64,000 nt of DNA from Snodgrassella alvi (GTDB taxonomy: Bacteria > Pseudomonadota > Gammaproteobacteria > Burkholderiales > Neisseriaceae): contig NZ_MEIK01000034.1 of NCBI RefSeq assembly GCF_002777855.1, positions 62,001-126,000 on the forward strand, written 5' to 3'. The translations under genes were made by a program, and so were the position numbers. Shown here piece after piece: positions 38,367-48,077 of the stretch. A model generated the notes under the pieces. It was not told the DNA's origin and ran no database searches. It saw nothing but the letters and a program-made list of their open reading frames with translations. The first letter of the stretch is position 1; each line of letters opens with the position of its first letter.

Positions 38367-39320
38367 GTGATTGCTATCATTACAAGGCTGTTCCCACTGT
38401 GGGCAGCCTTATGTTCTATCTTCGCCTATCTGAATCCTGCTGTTTTCGCACCACTGAAACCTTATATTTCAGAAATGCTGATGCTGGTAATGCTTTCCAT
38501 GGGCATGACGCTGAAAATAGCCGATTTTACCCGTGTATTAAAACGGCCGGCACCAATCGTGGCCGGTATTGGCCTGCATTATCTGATTATGCCGTTGGCT
38601 GCTTGGCTGATAGCCAGATTGCTTAACATGTCGCCGGAATTGCAAGCAGGCATGGTGCTGGTAGGATGTGTAGCCAGTGGTACTGCCTCCAACGTTATGG
38701 TATTTCTGTCTAAAGGGGATGTTGCACTCTCGGTAACCATCAGTGCGCTGTCTACTGTAGTGGGTATTTTTGCTACGCCATTACTGGCTAAATTGTACAT
38801 TGCAGCTTCTATTGCTGTACCGGTAGTGAATATGCTCAAGGAAATTTTACTTATTGTGGCATTACCGATTGCTATCGGAGTGGGGATAAATTATTTTATC
38901 CCGCAGCAAGTAAAAAAAATTGTACCCTCATTGCCATTGATTACCATGTGCGTAATTATCCTTGTATTGGCGACGGTAGTTTCGCTGAGCAGTGATAAAA
39001 TAGGGATTGAAACGGCTATAGTTGTATTTGGCGTAATTCTGCACAATGGTTTGGGGCTGATTGGTGGATATTGGGGTGGACGGCTGTTTGGTTTTGATAA
39101 ATCCATTTGTCGTACCCTTGCACTGGAAGTAGGTATGCAGAACTCAGGTCTGGCTGCAGTATTAGGCACGAATTTTTTTGGGCCAATGGCTGCAATCCCC
39201 GGAGCAATATTCTCACTGTGGCATAATATTTCCGGTTCGTTTCTTGCAGGTTACTGGTCAACCAAACCTACCGGCACCAGTAATGACAGAGTGAAACGTG
39301 AAGATGTCAGTCTGCATTGA
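38367..39320 (+). CDS. Bile acid:sodium symporter (BASS) family transporter
   Basis: 317 residues with nine to ten hydrophobic segments. The family pattern is clear: [25 protein letters not shown] (the MGL/GMxL motif), [38 protein letters not shown] (crossover helix with sodium-site residues) and [20 protein letters not shown] (second crossover). It probably imports an organic anion with Na+; bacterial relatives transport ketopantoate or other keto acids. GTG 38367 is the start taken. It overlaps a small inverted repeat and lacks an obvious ribosome-binding site, so the start is uncertain. Confidence 0.88.
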   Translation: MIAIITRLFPLWAALCSIFAYLNPAVFAPLKPYISEMLMLVMLSMGMTLKIADFTRVLKRPAPIVAGIGLHYLIMPLAAWLIARLLNMSPELQAGMVLVGCVASGTASNVMVFLSKGDVALSVTISALSTVVGIFATPLLAKLYIAASIAVPVVNMLKEILLIVALPIAIGVGINYFIPQQVKKIVPSLPLITMCVIILVLATVVSLSSDKIGIETAIVVFGVILHNGLGLIGGYWGGRLFGFDKSICRTLALEVGMQNSGLAAVLGTNFFGPMAAIPGAIFSLWHNISGSFLAGYWSTKPTGTSNDRVKREDVSLH

Positions 39321-39338
39321 TATATTCTGTCAATAATT

Positions 39339-39372
39339 AAAAAGTCCGGCCAATTACCGGACTTTTTAATTA
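39339..39372 (+). terminator. Terminator after the BASS transporter
   Basis: AAAGTCCGG/CCGGACTTT with a seven-base loop, preceded by A and followed by TTTAATT; possibly bidirectional. Confidence 0.85.
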
Positions 39373-39456
39373 TCGCGATTTGCCAAAAACTAAACGCATA
39401 ATTAATTCAGCTTTTTTTATCAAACCCATCAATTTTTTATTATTGCTTTTTATACG

Positions 39457-39930
39457 CTATTCCCAAAATTCTTCTTCTGGAAGAATACTCTCTTCCCAAG
39501 CACGATGCATAGCTGTATTGATAATATCCATGCTAAATCCACGATAGGCTAGAAAATGCATATATTTGTGCTTTTCTTTTAAATCAGATGGAGGCCGGCG
39601 ATATTTTTTTTGTAAAACAGCTACTGCATTACTGATTTGTTCCGCTTTGTTTGGCAGATAATCGGCAATTAGCTCTGCTTTAACTCCCTTTTGTTTAAGG
39701 CTTTGCTGTAATCGAAGATTGCCGTGTATACGGCTTTTACTGTTGATGTAGGTTTCCGCATAGCGAGCATCAGATTGCCAGTGCCGCTCGGCTAGTTCAT
39801 CTAGCAAAGATTCAATATCATCGTTTTCTTCTACATGCGGGCGTAATTTACGTGTCAGCTCAGCACGGCTGATTTCTTGTCGTGCCAATATAGCAATGGC
39901 ACGGCCGCGTAAGCTGATTTTTGATTTCAT
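39457..39930 (-). CDS. recX: Regulatory protein RecX
   Basis: A 157-residue three-helix-repeat protein that modulates RecA filaments. The RecX pattern is visible: LRGRAIAILARQEISRAELTRKL, LLDELAERHWQSDARYAETYINSKSRIHGNLRLQQSLKQKGV and FLAYRGFSMDIINTAM. The length is normal. It overlaps the stop of gph by four bases (ATGA), so it is translated with it. recA is not in this window. Confidence 0.93.
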   Translation of the reverse strand: MKSKISLRGRAIAILARQEISRAELTRKLRPHVEENDDIESLLDELAERHWQSDARYAETYINSKSRIHGNLRLQQSLKQKGVKAELIADYLPNKAEQISNAVAVLQKKYRRPPSDLKEKHKYMHFLAYRGFSMDIINTAMHRAWEESILPEEEFWE

Positions 39931-40634
39931 GCGCGGATTTCACTATCGCTATGATGCCGCATGCCATCATCAATCTGAGGCAGATGGTCAATAATGATAT
40001 CTGGTTTGGTATCGGGGTTTTGTGCCAGTAGTCCCATATCGGCATAGCCCCAAGTTACGCCACAGCTTAAGGCACCGGCAGCTTTGGCTGCAAGAATGTC
40101 ATTTGCTGAATCACCCACCATTAATAAATTTTGAATAGCAACACCTAATACTTCGGCTGTGTGCAATAAGGGCATAGGGGAGGGTTTCTTTTCACTCAGT
40201 GTGTCACCACCTACCACTAAACTAAAAGAATCGGCCAGTCCCAGTTCGCACAATAATTCCACTGCAAGAATTTCATTTTTATTAGTAATTACCGCTAAGG
40301 GTAATCCTCTGTTACGAAATAGAGCTAATGCGGTTTCAACTTCAGGATAAGGACGGGTATGAACACTTAGATGAGTACGGTAATAAGCAATAAAAGCAGT
40401 AAAACCTTGTGCCCAGCTAGCTTCATCAGCCTGTCCGTCTTTACTTCCACTGAGAGCACGATGCACCAGACTAGACAAACCATCGCCTACGTAGCTGGTG
40501 AGTTCTTCTGCGGGTAAAGGTGCCAGATTCATTTCGGCACGCATATGATTGGCCGCTGCACACAAATCGGCAATTGAATCGACCAGCGTACCATCAAGAT
40601 CGAATGCTATGGCCTGAATATCATTCCATTTCAT
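39927..40634 (-). CDS. gph: Phosphoglycolate phosphatase
   Basis: A 235-residue haloacid-dehalogenase phosphatase. Motif I is AFDLDGTLVDSIADL (nucleophile Asp near residue 10), motif II the VITNK segment, motif III KPSPMPLLH, motif IV MVGDSANDILAAKAAGA. The GDSxNDxxAA run and the family cap-domain position match Gph, which removes 2-phosphoglycolate formed in DNA repair. ATG 40634 is taken; a TTG three codons earlier is possible. It is coupled to recX. Confidence 0.92.
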   Translation of the reverse strand: MKWNDIQAIAFDLDGTLVDSIADLCAAANHMRAEMNLAPLPAEELTSYVGDGLSSLVHRALSGSKDGQADEASWAQGFTAFIAYYRTHLSVHTRPYPEVETALALFRNRGLPLAVITNKNEILAVELLCELGLADSFSLVVGGDTLSEKKPSPMPLLHTAEVLGVAIQNLLMVGDSANDILAAKAAGALSCGVTWGYADMGLLAQNPDTKPDIIIDHLPQIDDGMRHHSDSEIRA

Positions 40635-40787
40635 GCTAAGCAATAAGGGTTGGTAAAAGACGTATTCATTTTATCACGAGCAATGTACCGATATAGTCCT
40701 TAGTCGAACCGGATTTACTCTGTTTAGCAATCAAAGGGTTTTACACCTTAATTTGCCTTCATCCAGCAGGTGTAGGTCTAAGTAGAA

Positions 40788-41858
40788 TTAACTACGTATG
40801 GGTTGGATAGGACTGCGGCTAAATATATAGCTGATATGCTGTTTATATGTAGTCCCAGCCCGAAGAATATTATTGGGAAAAGCTGGCTGGTTCGCTGCAT
40901 CAGTATAACCCTGCGGTTCAAAACAGATGGCAGCAAATGGTTGCAGTGCTTTACGTTGCGGTATCAGTTGTTCAGTCAGATGCTGGGCGTTATAAATCAC
41001 CATTACCGGTGCATCAGTTTTAACCGCCATGGAAAGTCCCGTATCTGGCGCGCTAATACTCGCTACAATGCTTTGATTGGAATGAGGAGGTAAGATATAG
41101 GCAGTATCAATTACACTATTGCCAATAGGGCGGGCAGAATGGAAATCCAGTGCTGCTGGTGCCTTAGAAACCTCACCAGTAGGCATCATATCTGCATCTG
41201 TATCAATTACTTCCATAGGTAACAACCATAACTGATGCTCGCTGACAGTATTTTCACGCAAAGCTAGATTGAAATAACTGTGTTGAGTAAGATTAATCAA
41301 CGTATCTCGGTCTGTTTCAGCGCTGAAATCAACATTTAACTCATTATTAGCTGTCAGAGTATAACAAACTTGAACGTTCAGATTGCCGGGGTAGCCTTCT
41401 TCTCCATCGGCGCTGAATAATTGCAACGTGATGGAAGCACATTCGTCATCTGTGTGCGTGGTACGCACTGTCCACCATTTCTGGTCGAAGCCGCAAAATC
41501 CGCCATGCATGTGATGCTCGCCCAGATTGGGTGACAACTGAATCCATTCCTGATTTAGCTTTGCTTGCGCATGGCTGATACGGCCAGCATGTCGCCCGAT
41601 TACTGCTCCCAGATGCGGATTGTTGAAACGGTAGCTATTGCTGGCATAGTCTTCAGCATTATCAAAGCCCAGTACACATTCCACTGCATTGCCGTCTCGG
41701 TCTGGTATTACAATTGAAGTAATAATGGCACCAAAATCCATTATCGATACCTTCATGCCGTTGCTATTGGACAATGTCCATAGTGTGGTACTTTCTCCAT
41801 CTATCAAGCCAAATGGCTGGGTTTCAAGTGTACAGAGTGATTGCTTATTTGTTTGCAT
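40788..41858 (-). CDS. galM: Aldose 1-epimerase (galactose mutarotase)
   Basis: 356 residues with the GalM fold: NSNGMKVSIMDFGAIITSIVIPDRDGN near the start, NPHLGAVIGRHAGRI, the catalytic-region HHMHGGFCGFDQKWW, NLTQHSYFNLA (active-site His) and the late CFEPQGYTDAANQPAFPNNIL with a catalytic Glu. It interconverts alpha and beta anomers of hexoses. No other gal gene is near. Its start overlaps the end of rarA by 14 bases, so it is probably translated from the rarA transcript. Confidence 0.94.
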   Translation of the reverse strand: MQTNKQSLCTLETQPFGLIDGESTTLWTLSNSNGMKVSIMDFGAIITSIVIPDRDGNAVECVLGFDNAEDYASNSYRFNNPHLGAVIGRHAGRISHAQAKLNQEWIQLSPNLGEHHMHGGFCGFDQKWWTVRTTHTDDECASITLQLFSADGEEGYPGNLNVQVCYTLTANNELNVDFSAETDRDTLINLTQHSYFNLALRENTVSEHQLWLLPMEVIDTDADMMPTGEVSKAPAALDFHSARPIGNSVIDTAYILPPHSNQSIVASISAPDTGLSMAVKTDAPVMVIYNAQHLTEQLIPQRKALQPFAAICFEPQGYTDAANQPAFPNNILRAGTTYKQHISYIFSRSPIQPIRS

Positions 41859-43158
41859 TCTGACCGGCCTCTTCGTCCAGATTATGTAAAAATGCCAGCT
41901 TGTCCGCGATTTTAATTTCCAGCCCGCGTGCTACTGGCTGATAAAAAGACGGTTCTTCCATACCGTCTGGCATATAAGTCTCACCAGCTGCATAAGCATT
42001 GGGTTCATCGTGTGCATAACGGTATTCTCGGCCATAACCCAGCTCTTTCATTAGCTTAGTAGGTGCATTGCGCAAATGTACAGGCACTTCACTGGAGGGA
42101 TGCTGTTTAACAAACGCGCGTGCCTCATTATAAGCCATATATCCTGCATTACTTTTGGCAGCACAGGCTAGATACAATACAGCCTGGCCTAGAGCTAGTT
42201 CGCCTTCGGGGCTGCCCAGACGTTCATAAGTGAGGGCAGCATCATTCGCTATTTGCATTGCCCGAGGATCTGCCAACCCGATATCCTCCCACGCCATACG
42301 GATAATGCGCCTTGCCAGATAGCGCGGGTCTGCGCCACCATCGAGCATGCGTGAAAACCAGTAAATAGCGGCATTAGGATGGGAACCACGTACAGACTTA
42401 TGTAAAGCAGAAATCTGTTCGTAGAAGCTGTCACCACCTTTATCGAAGCGACGTAACTGTGTGCCAAGGCTACTGGCCGTTAATGCGGCACTGATAACAC
42501 TTTGCTGCTGAGCCTGTGCAGTGTGAATTAATTGTTCCAGAAGATTCAGAAAACGCCGACCATCACCGTCGGCACTATTGAGAATGAGTATCTGAGCATC
42601 CTCATCAATACTGAATTTTTTGAAAGCCTGCAGACTAAATACTTTCTGCTGAAGCTGTTTTAATTCTTCAATGCTGAGCGAATGCAGCGTATAAACCTGT
42701 GAGCGGCTTAAAAGAGCTGGATTCACTTCGAAAGAGGGGTTTTCAGTGGTGGCGCCAATAAATGTGAAAAGACCGTTTTCTACATAGGGTAAAAATGCAT
42801 CCTGCTGAGATTTATTGAAGCGATGAACTTCATCTACAAATAATATAGTGCGCTGACCATGTTGTAATGCTAGCTGCGCCATTTCGACCGCCGCACGAAT
42901 TTCCTTAACACCGGAAAAAACCGCTGACAATGGAATAAACTGAGCATTGAAACTCTGTGCCAGAATGCGTGCCAGTGTGGTTTTACCTACGCCAGGAGGA
43001 CCCCACAACAGCATAGAGTGTAGATGTCCAGTTTCTACTGCGACCCGTAATGGTTTACCCTCACCAATCAGATGTTGCTGGCCGATCACTTCATCCAGAT
43101 TCTGCGGACGTAACTGTTCTGCCAGCGGGGCTAAAGGTTTTTGATTAAATAAATCCAT
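41845..43158 (-). CDS. rarA: Replication-associated recombination protein A (AAA+ ATPase)
   Basis: A 437-residue AAA+ protein of the RarA/MgsA/WHIP1 family acting at stalled forks. The N terminus PLAEQLRPQNLDEVIGQQHL, Walker A WGPPGVGKTT (about 52-61), Walker B TILFVDEVHRFNKSQQDAFLP, sensor 1 IGATTENPSFEVNPALLSRSQVY and the C-terminal tetramerisation part (SPEGELALGQAVLYLACAAKSN) are all present. The length is normal. It heads a two-gene unit with galM. Confidence 0.97.
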   Translation of the reverse strand: MDLFNQKPLAPLAEQLRPQNLDEVIGQQHLIGEGKPLRVAVETGHLHSMLLWGPPGVGKTTLARILAQSFNAQFIPLSAVFSGVKEIRAAVEMAQLALQHGQRTILFVDEVHRFNKSQQDAFLPYVENGLFTFIGATTENPSFEVNPALLSRSQVYTLHSLSIEELKQLQQKVFSLQAFKKFSIDEDAQILILNSADGDGRRFLNLLEQLIHTAQAQQQSVISAALTASSLGTQLRRFDKGGDSFYEQISALHKSVRGSHPNAAIYWFSRMLDGGADPRYLARRIIRMAWEDIGLADPRAMQIANDAALTYERLGSPEGELALGQAVLYLACAAKSNAGYMAYNEARAFVKQHPSSEVPVHLRNAPTKLMKELGYGREYRYAHDEPNAYAAGETYMPDGMEEPSFYQPVARGLEIKIADKLAFLHNLDEEAGQNANK

Positions 43159-43323
43159 ATCGTGTCATTCTGTACACGGCAATTCGTGTAAGATATTGTA
43201 CCTGATTGAAAGAAGTTTGCCCGCTATTCAGATTTTACATTGCGTGTATAATCGTGAGATTACATATCTTAAAAAAAGGGTGGTTGTATTCGGGTTTGAT
43301 TATAATGCAACTGACAAAAATTC

Positions 43324-43671
43324 ATGAATAAAATATTGTTTCTGCTGGTTTTTGTAGTGGTAGTGATAGGGGTCGGTATTCAATATGATAAAAAAGCAGA
43401 GTACGGACTGATCTCCGGCATAGCTGGTTACATGATTAATAATGAGTGTCAGCGTCAGCTGAGTAAGCCACTGCTTATCCGTGGACTCGGTACAATTGAC
43501 CTTTCTGGAGTGAGTAAACAGTATTGTAGTTGTATTGCTGAGCAAAACAAACGTAAGTTCGGCATCGAAGAAGTAATCAAAATGGTCAATCCACAAAATC
43601 GCCAGCAGAATGTAAGTGTATTAATTGCATCAGAGGCTGAAAAATGCAGCTACGGAATGCAGCGTTATTAA
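43324..43671 (+). CDS. Small exported or membrane-anchored hypothetical protein
   Basis: I do not recognise this 115-residue protein. It starts with a basic residue and a strong hydrophobic stretch (ILFLLVFVVVVIGVGI, residues 4-19), which would serve as signal anchor or uncleaved signal. The remainder is soluble and has four cysteines (42, 68, 70, 108), with a CSC pair, suggesting disulfides in the periplasm. The segment QYCSCIAEQNKRKFGIEEVIKM resembles helical domains of small periplasmic proteins but I cannot name it. It sits 41 bases before thrC on the same strand. Confidence 0.65.
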   Translation: MNKILFLLVFVVVVIGVGIQYDKKAEYGLISGIAGYMINNECQRQLSKPLLIRGLGTIDLSGVSKQYCSCIAEQNKRKFGIEEVIKMVNPQNRQQNVSVLIASEAEKCSYGMQRY

Positions 43672-43712
43672 CTATGGTTCAGATATGATTTCAGAATCAT
43701 ACAGGAGAAACA

Positions 43713-45125
43713 ATGAAATACATTAGTACCAGAGGGCAGACAGCACCAAAAAGCTTTAGTCAGGCATTAATGGCAGGGCTGGCTGATGATGGTGGATTGT
43801 TACTGCCACAAAGCTATCCACATATCGATGCATTTACTCTGCATGACTGGCGCTCATTGAGCTATGCTGAGCTGGCTCTTCAAATCATCAGCTTATTTGC
43901 TACTGACATACCTAAAGCGGATTTACAGACAATCATTAGCAAAACCTATACTGCAGATGTATTTGGTAGTGATGAAATTACGCCTCTGAGAACGTTGCAT
44001 GACGGTGTCAATATTCAAGCGCTATCAAACGGCCCTACACTAGCTTTTAAAGATATGGCCATGCAGTTATTGGGCAATCTCTTTGAATATGTGCTAGGAC
44101 GTGAAAACCGTTATCTCAATATTATCGGTGCCACCAGCGGTGATACTGGTTCAGCAGCTGAATATGCCTTGAGGGGTAAAGACAGAGTAAATGTGTTCAT
44201 GTTATCGCCCTTTGGCAAAATGAGCGATTTTCAGCGTGCACAAATGTACAGCTTACAGGACGGCAATATATTCAATATTGCTATCAAAGGTATGTTCGAC
44301 GATTGTCAGGACATCGTGAAAGCCTTACAGAATGATCATGCTTTCAAGGCTAATTACCATCTGAGTACGGTTAATTCGATTAACTGGGGCAGAATTGTGG
44401 CGCAAGTGGTGTATTATTTTAAAGGCTATTTTGCTGCCACCAATAGTAACGAGCAGAAAGTATCATTTTGTGTCCCAAGCGGTAATTTCGGTAATGTACT
44501 GGCCGGACATATTGCGCGCAGTATGGGTCTGCCCATTCACCGTCTGATAGTTGCCACCAATGAAAACGATGTATTGAACGAATTTTTCAATACTGGACAT
44601 TATCGTCCGCGGGATGCAGCACATACTTTTGTTACATCCAGCCCTTCGATGGATATTTCCAAAGCCTCCAATTTTGAACGCTTTGTATACGATTTGCTGG
44701 ACCACGATGGCACTAAAGTGCAGCAGCTCTGGCAACAGGTAGCCACTGGCAGCGGGTTTGATCTAAGCCCATTGCTCGACAAAATCCACAACCAGTATGG
44801 CTTTGCAGCTGGTAAAAGCACACATACCGATCGTCTGCATACTATTGCACAAGTTTATGCAGAAGACGGCAAGCTAATAGATCCGCATACTGCTGACGGT
44901 GTAAAAGTTGCTCGGCAATTGCGCGAAGCTGGTGAAATTATTGTTTGTCTAGAAACAGCACAGCCAGCTAAATTTGCCCAGACCATCCATGAGGCCGTTG
45001 GTGATAATGTCAAAATCCCGCGGCCAGATAATTTGGTTGGGCTGGAAGATTTACCACAGCGTGTTACCATCATGGATAACGATGCCGCTGCAGTACGAGA
45101 ATTTATAGAAGCACAATTGAAATAA
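43713..45125 (+). CDS. thrC: Threonine synthase
   Basis: 470 residues of the class II (longer, fungal/proteobacterial) threonine synthase type. It converts O-phosphohomoserine to threonine using pyridoxal phosphate. The start MKYISTRGQTAPKSFSQAL, the PLP lysine in NGPTLAFKDMAMQ (Lys113), the phosphate loop GATSGDTGSAAEYAL and VPSGNFGNVLAGHIA are diagnostic. AGGAG precedes the ATG. A bidirectional terminator follows. Confidence 0.97.
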   Translation: MKYISTRGQTAPKSFSQALMAGLADDGGLLLPQSYPHIDAFTLHDWRSLSYAELALQIISLFATDIPKADLQTIISKTYTADVFGSDEITPLRTLHDGVNIQALSNGPTLAFKDMAMQLLGNLFEYVLGRENRYLNIIGATSGDTGSAAEYALRGKDRVNVFMLSPFGKMSDFQRAQMYSLQDGNIFNIAIKGMFDDCQDIVKALQNDHAFKANYHLSTVNSINWGRIVAQVVYYFKGYFAATNSNEQKVSFCVPSGNFGNVLAGHIARSMGLPIHRLIVATNENDVLNEFFNTGHYRPRDAAHTFVTSSPSMDISKASNFERFVYDLLDHDGTKVQQLWQQVATGSGFDLSPLLDKIHNQYGFAAGKSTHTDRLHTIAQVYAEDGKLIDPHTADGVKVARQLREAGEIIVCLETAQPAKFAQTIHEAVGDNVKIPRPDNLVGLEDLPQRVTIMDNDAAAVREFIEAQLK

Positions 45126-45160
45126 AAAATTCGGTCTACATGGCTTGATAAACACTTAAT

Positions 45161-45193
45161 AAAAATGCCGGCTTAATCAAGCCGGCATTTTTA
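45161..45193. terminator. Bidirectional terminator between thrC and the antiporter
   Basis: AAAATGCCGGCTT/AAGCCGGCATTTT with a short loop, flanked by A on one side and T on the other, in a convergent gap. Confidence 0.92.
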
Positions 45194-45201
45194 GATTCGG
45201 A

Positions 45202-46704
45202 TTAAAAATTATCCGGATTTTCCAATTTGTCTACTTTCTGTTTTAATTCTTCTGGTGTTAGAGCAATCTCTTCACTCGGGTCAGCAGCAGCGGTAGCTAC
45301 AGCAATCGGATTATAAACTGAAATATATTCTGAACCATCAGACCGATCTTCAATTGTATACATCACGCCACTGCGGTTAAAACGATGACACTGGCGCTGA
45401 TACCAGCCGCGAAAACCGGTTTTCGGCTCGTCCGGATTGTAATAAAACGCATTCAATACTTCCGGTAACCCCAGACCACATACCACACCTGATAGCAATA
45501 CACAGATAAAAGTATAACCAACAAGAATATCGCTGTATTTGGCCAATGCCGGCATATTGGCTACGGCTAGAATCAAAGCCAAAGAAATACCGCCGCGCAC
45601 ACCACCCCATGACAGAATGGTCAGGCTGCCATGGTAGCTTTTCTTATGCACTTTAGGAAACAGCATAAAGGCCAGAATATTGCCGATAAAGCGGCTCAGA
45701 TGTAGTAACACGAATGCAACAATACCGCCGATAACCAGCGTTTTGCTCATGTCTACAATAAAAAGTTCCAGACCAATCAGGGTAAATAGGAAAGAATTGA
45801 TGATCCCTTCTACCGCATGCCAGAAATTATTAACATCATCTATTTCTTTTTTCTGCAATACTTCCTGCCATTTATTACCGACAATTAGACCTCCAACCAC
45901 ACAGGCAATTGGGCCGGAAGCATGGGCAAAATAGGCCACCAGATATGATCCAGAAGCGAGCAGGGCAGTGGCTAGAATCAGTGATTCATTTTCATGTTTA
46001 CCGTGTAGCAGGCGTAATGCGCCGATACCAAAGATAAAACCGATAATCACGGCTACAATAATTTCATAGAAGAAATTCTCAATCACACCTATGGGTGAAA
46101 CATGCTGGCCGTTAATCAGCGTTAGAATGGTCATAAACACCACGATACACATTGCATCGTTGAATAAAGATTCACCTTCCAGCTTAACCATCAAATGCCG
46201 AGGTGTGCGAACTGAGCTCAATACGCCTTTGATACCAATAGGGTCAGTGGCACCGAGGGCAGAACCAAGTAGTAACAGCACGAGCAGCGGGACATAATCT
46301 CCTACCAGAAACTGGAAAGCATAAAGCAGCCCGCCAAACAGTACGGAACACAACAACAAACCGAGAGTGGCCAAAATTAATATCTGACGCCAGTAGCGTT
46401 TTAAATCGGAAATCTTGAATTTGAGGGCAGAGGAAGTCAGGATAAAACAGATTACACCGTTAACCAGAAAATCATAAAAATTAATATGGCCAACCGCAGC
46501 TTTCAACGCCATGATATCCACATGAATAAAATGATTGCGTCCGAACAAATTCATACCCCATTGCAGAGCGAATACAAGAATTGCAGAAACAATCGGCACA
46601 CCAATGGCCTGTGGCATATCAAACAACCGTTTATTTAATAGCGTCGTGACTATGGACAACGAAAAAATAACGGTGATGGCCTGTAAAAAAAGTACACTAC
46701 CCAT
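45202..46704 (-). CDS. Na+/H+ antiporter, CPA1 (NhaP) family
   Basis: A 500-residue antiporter with about 12 hydrophobic helices and a hydrophilic C-terminal tail of 80 residues. CPA1 signatures are LLGSALGATDPIGIKGVL (Asp-containing unwound helix), LEGESLFNDAMCIVVF (conserved Asn-Asp pair in helix 5), and SWGGVRGGISLALILA. It exchanges monovalent cations for protons across the inner membrane. The tail has no recognisable regulatory domain. It forms a single-gene unit with the terminator shared with thrC. Confidence 0.92.
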   Translation of the reverse strand: MGSVLFLQAITVIFSLSIVTTLLNKRLFDMPQAIGVPIVSAILVFALQWGMNLFGRNHFIHVDIMALKAAVGHINFYDFLVNGVICFILTSSALKFKISDLKRYWRQILILATLGLLLCSVLFGGLLYAFQFLVGDYVPLLVLLLLGSALGATDPIGIKGVLSSVRTPRHLMVKLEGESLFNDAMCIVVFMTILTLINGQHVSPIGVIENFFYEIIVAVIIGFIFGIGALRLLHGKHENESLILATALLASGSYLVAYFAHASGPIACVVGGLIVGNKWQEVLQKKEIDDVNNFWHAVEGIINSFLFTLIGLELFIVDMSKTLVIGGIVAFVLLHLSRFIGNILAFMLFPKVHKKSYHGSLTILSWGGVRGGISLALILAVANMPALAKYSDILVGYTFICVLLSGVVCGLGLPEVLNAFYYNPDEPKTGFRGWYQRQCHRFNRSGVMYTIEDRSDGSEYISVYNPIAVATAAADPSEEIALTPEELKQKVDKLENPDNF

Positions 46705-46807
46705 GCAAACAGTTTTCCTTTATTGAGTTGATGTTATAAATTAGAGTTAAACCGAATCTGTCGCAGTTTCGAGCAGGTTCCCCTTGAATAAAACATGCAA
46801 AAGTAAC

Positions 46808-47746
46808 TTACGAATCAAATTCATCCATTAAATCAGGAGAAGGAATGAAATATAGACTGCCGCTCACTGGGGTACTGAAATCCAGCAGACGATCAACATG
46901 TCCTTCTGCATTACCGGTGAACATTTGTTTAACCATCTGACGGGTAACAGCAAATGAACGAGCATAGCCAATAAAGAATGTACCATATTCATTTTTCGAT
47001 GGATGGGCAAAAGCAACATTTGCGCGAACTATTTTTAGTTCATTACCCTTAGCATCATAAACTTTGCTGACATTGTTATGTGCCGTCTGCGGTTTTTCCT
47101 CATCGGAAAGTTCAATATCATTGAATCGGCGCCGACCGATAGTTTTTTCTTGTTCCTCAACTGATAATTGTCGCCATGCCTGCATGTTGTGCAGGTATTT
47201 CTGAGTGAAAGCATAGCTACCGTTACGAAACAGCGGATCTTCATCTCCAACCACGGCATAATCCATTTTGCGTTCGTCGTCAGGATTTTCAGTACCATCG
47301 ACAAAACCAATAATGGCACGCCCATCCAGATAACGGAACCCGCTGACCTCATCTATCGGATAAGTGGCCTCTCCCAGAATTTCATGAATCATTGCGGCCA
47401 TTTCATAGCAAATATCCTGACGGTCTGCACGAATATGGAAAAATAAATCGCCTGGTGTGGCCACTGCAGTATGCTTAGCACCTTTGATTTCAGTAAAAGG
47501 CACTAGCTCTTTCGGTTTGGGTTTCGCTGGACGCAATCTGTCCCACGCATCCGAACCAATCCCCATTAACGCATTGAAATGTTCATCATGAAAACGGCCA
47601 TGTAAACTGCGTATTAAAGCTGAAAAACCGGTGATAAAATCAAGAACATCAGCAACTGCTGTTTCATTGTCCTTAATGCCAAGCGTAATAAACAAAGCGC
47701 TTTTACCCGGATAGGCAACTACCGGCGGTATCCTGTTTATAGTCAT
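46808..47746 (-). CDS. Dye-decolorizing (DyP-type) heme peroxidase, YfeX-like
   Basis: 312 residues of the DyP fold without Tat signal, matching cytoplasmic B-type members (YfeX). The distal-site motif GFVDGTENPDDE (Asp150) and the heme-ligand region VNFAHPSKNEYGTFFIGYARSF (read here as NVAFAHPSKNEYG) are present, together with the conserved Arg in the YARSFAVTRQM stretch. It uses H2O2 to oxidise small substrates; a role in heme or porphyrinogen handling has been proposed for relatives. It is flanked by a 60-base gap to the Dyp stop and a 330-base AT-rich divergent region. Confidence 0.9.
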   Translation of the reverse strand: MTINRIPPVVAYPGKSALFITLGIKDNETAVADVLDFITGFSALIRSLHGRFHDEHFNALMGIGSDAWDRLRPAKPKPKELVPFTEIKGAKHTAVATPGDLFFHIRADRQDICYEMAAMIHEILGEATYPIDEVSGFRYLDGRAIIGFVDGTENPDDERKMDYAVVGDEDPLFRNGSYAFTQKYLHNMQAWRQLSVEEQEKTIGRRRFNDIELSDEEKPQTAHNNVSKVYDAKGNELKIVRANVAFAHPSKNEYGTFFIGYARSFAVTRQMVKQMFTGNAEGHVDRLLDFSTPVSGSLYFIPSPDLMDEFDS

Positions 47747-48077
47747 TAATAAAACTTTCCTAAACCAATATTATAGTGAATTTAACTAACCTTATTAAGT
47801 ACAAGCAGACACAAATTTAAAAAATTTTAACTATTTCGCTCAGAAAAATAATATTTCATATTCAACTAAGAATATGGAATATGGCTCGGAAATAAGTACG
47901 ATTTGATGTCCCCTTCATTAATGCAATTAATAAATGGGGATACTTAACTATAATATATGCAAAGATTAGATAAAAAACGATAATTATATATGAAAAGCTG
48001 ATAAAAGCTTTTATTTATCAAGAATTATCCGTTAATATAGATTACTTACTATTACTGATTATTACCCTGAGAAATCA
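47747..48077. other. Divergent AT-rich promoter region
   Basis: 331 bases between the peroxidase (minus) and the ybaL-like gene (plus). It is AT-rich and contains imperfect repeats of ATATTC/GAATAT around 47860-47885. I could not assign a Fur or OxyR site or promoter boxes. No gene is seen. Confidence 0.4.
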
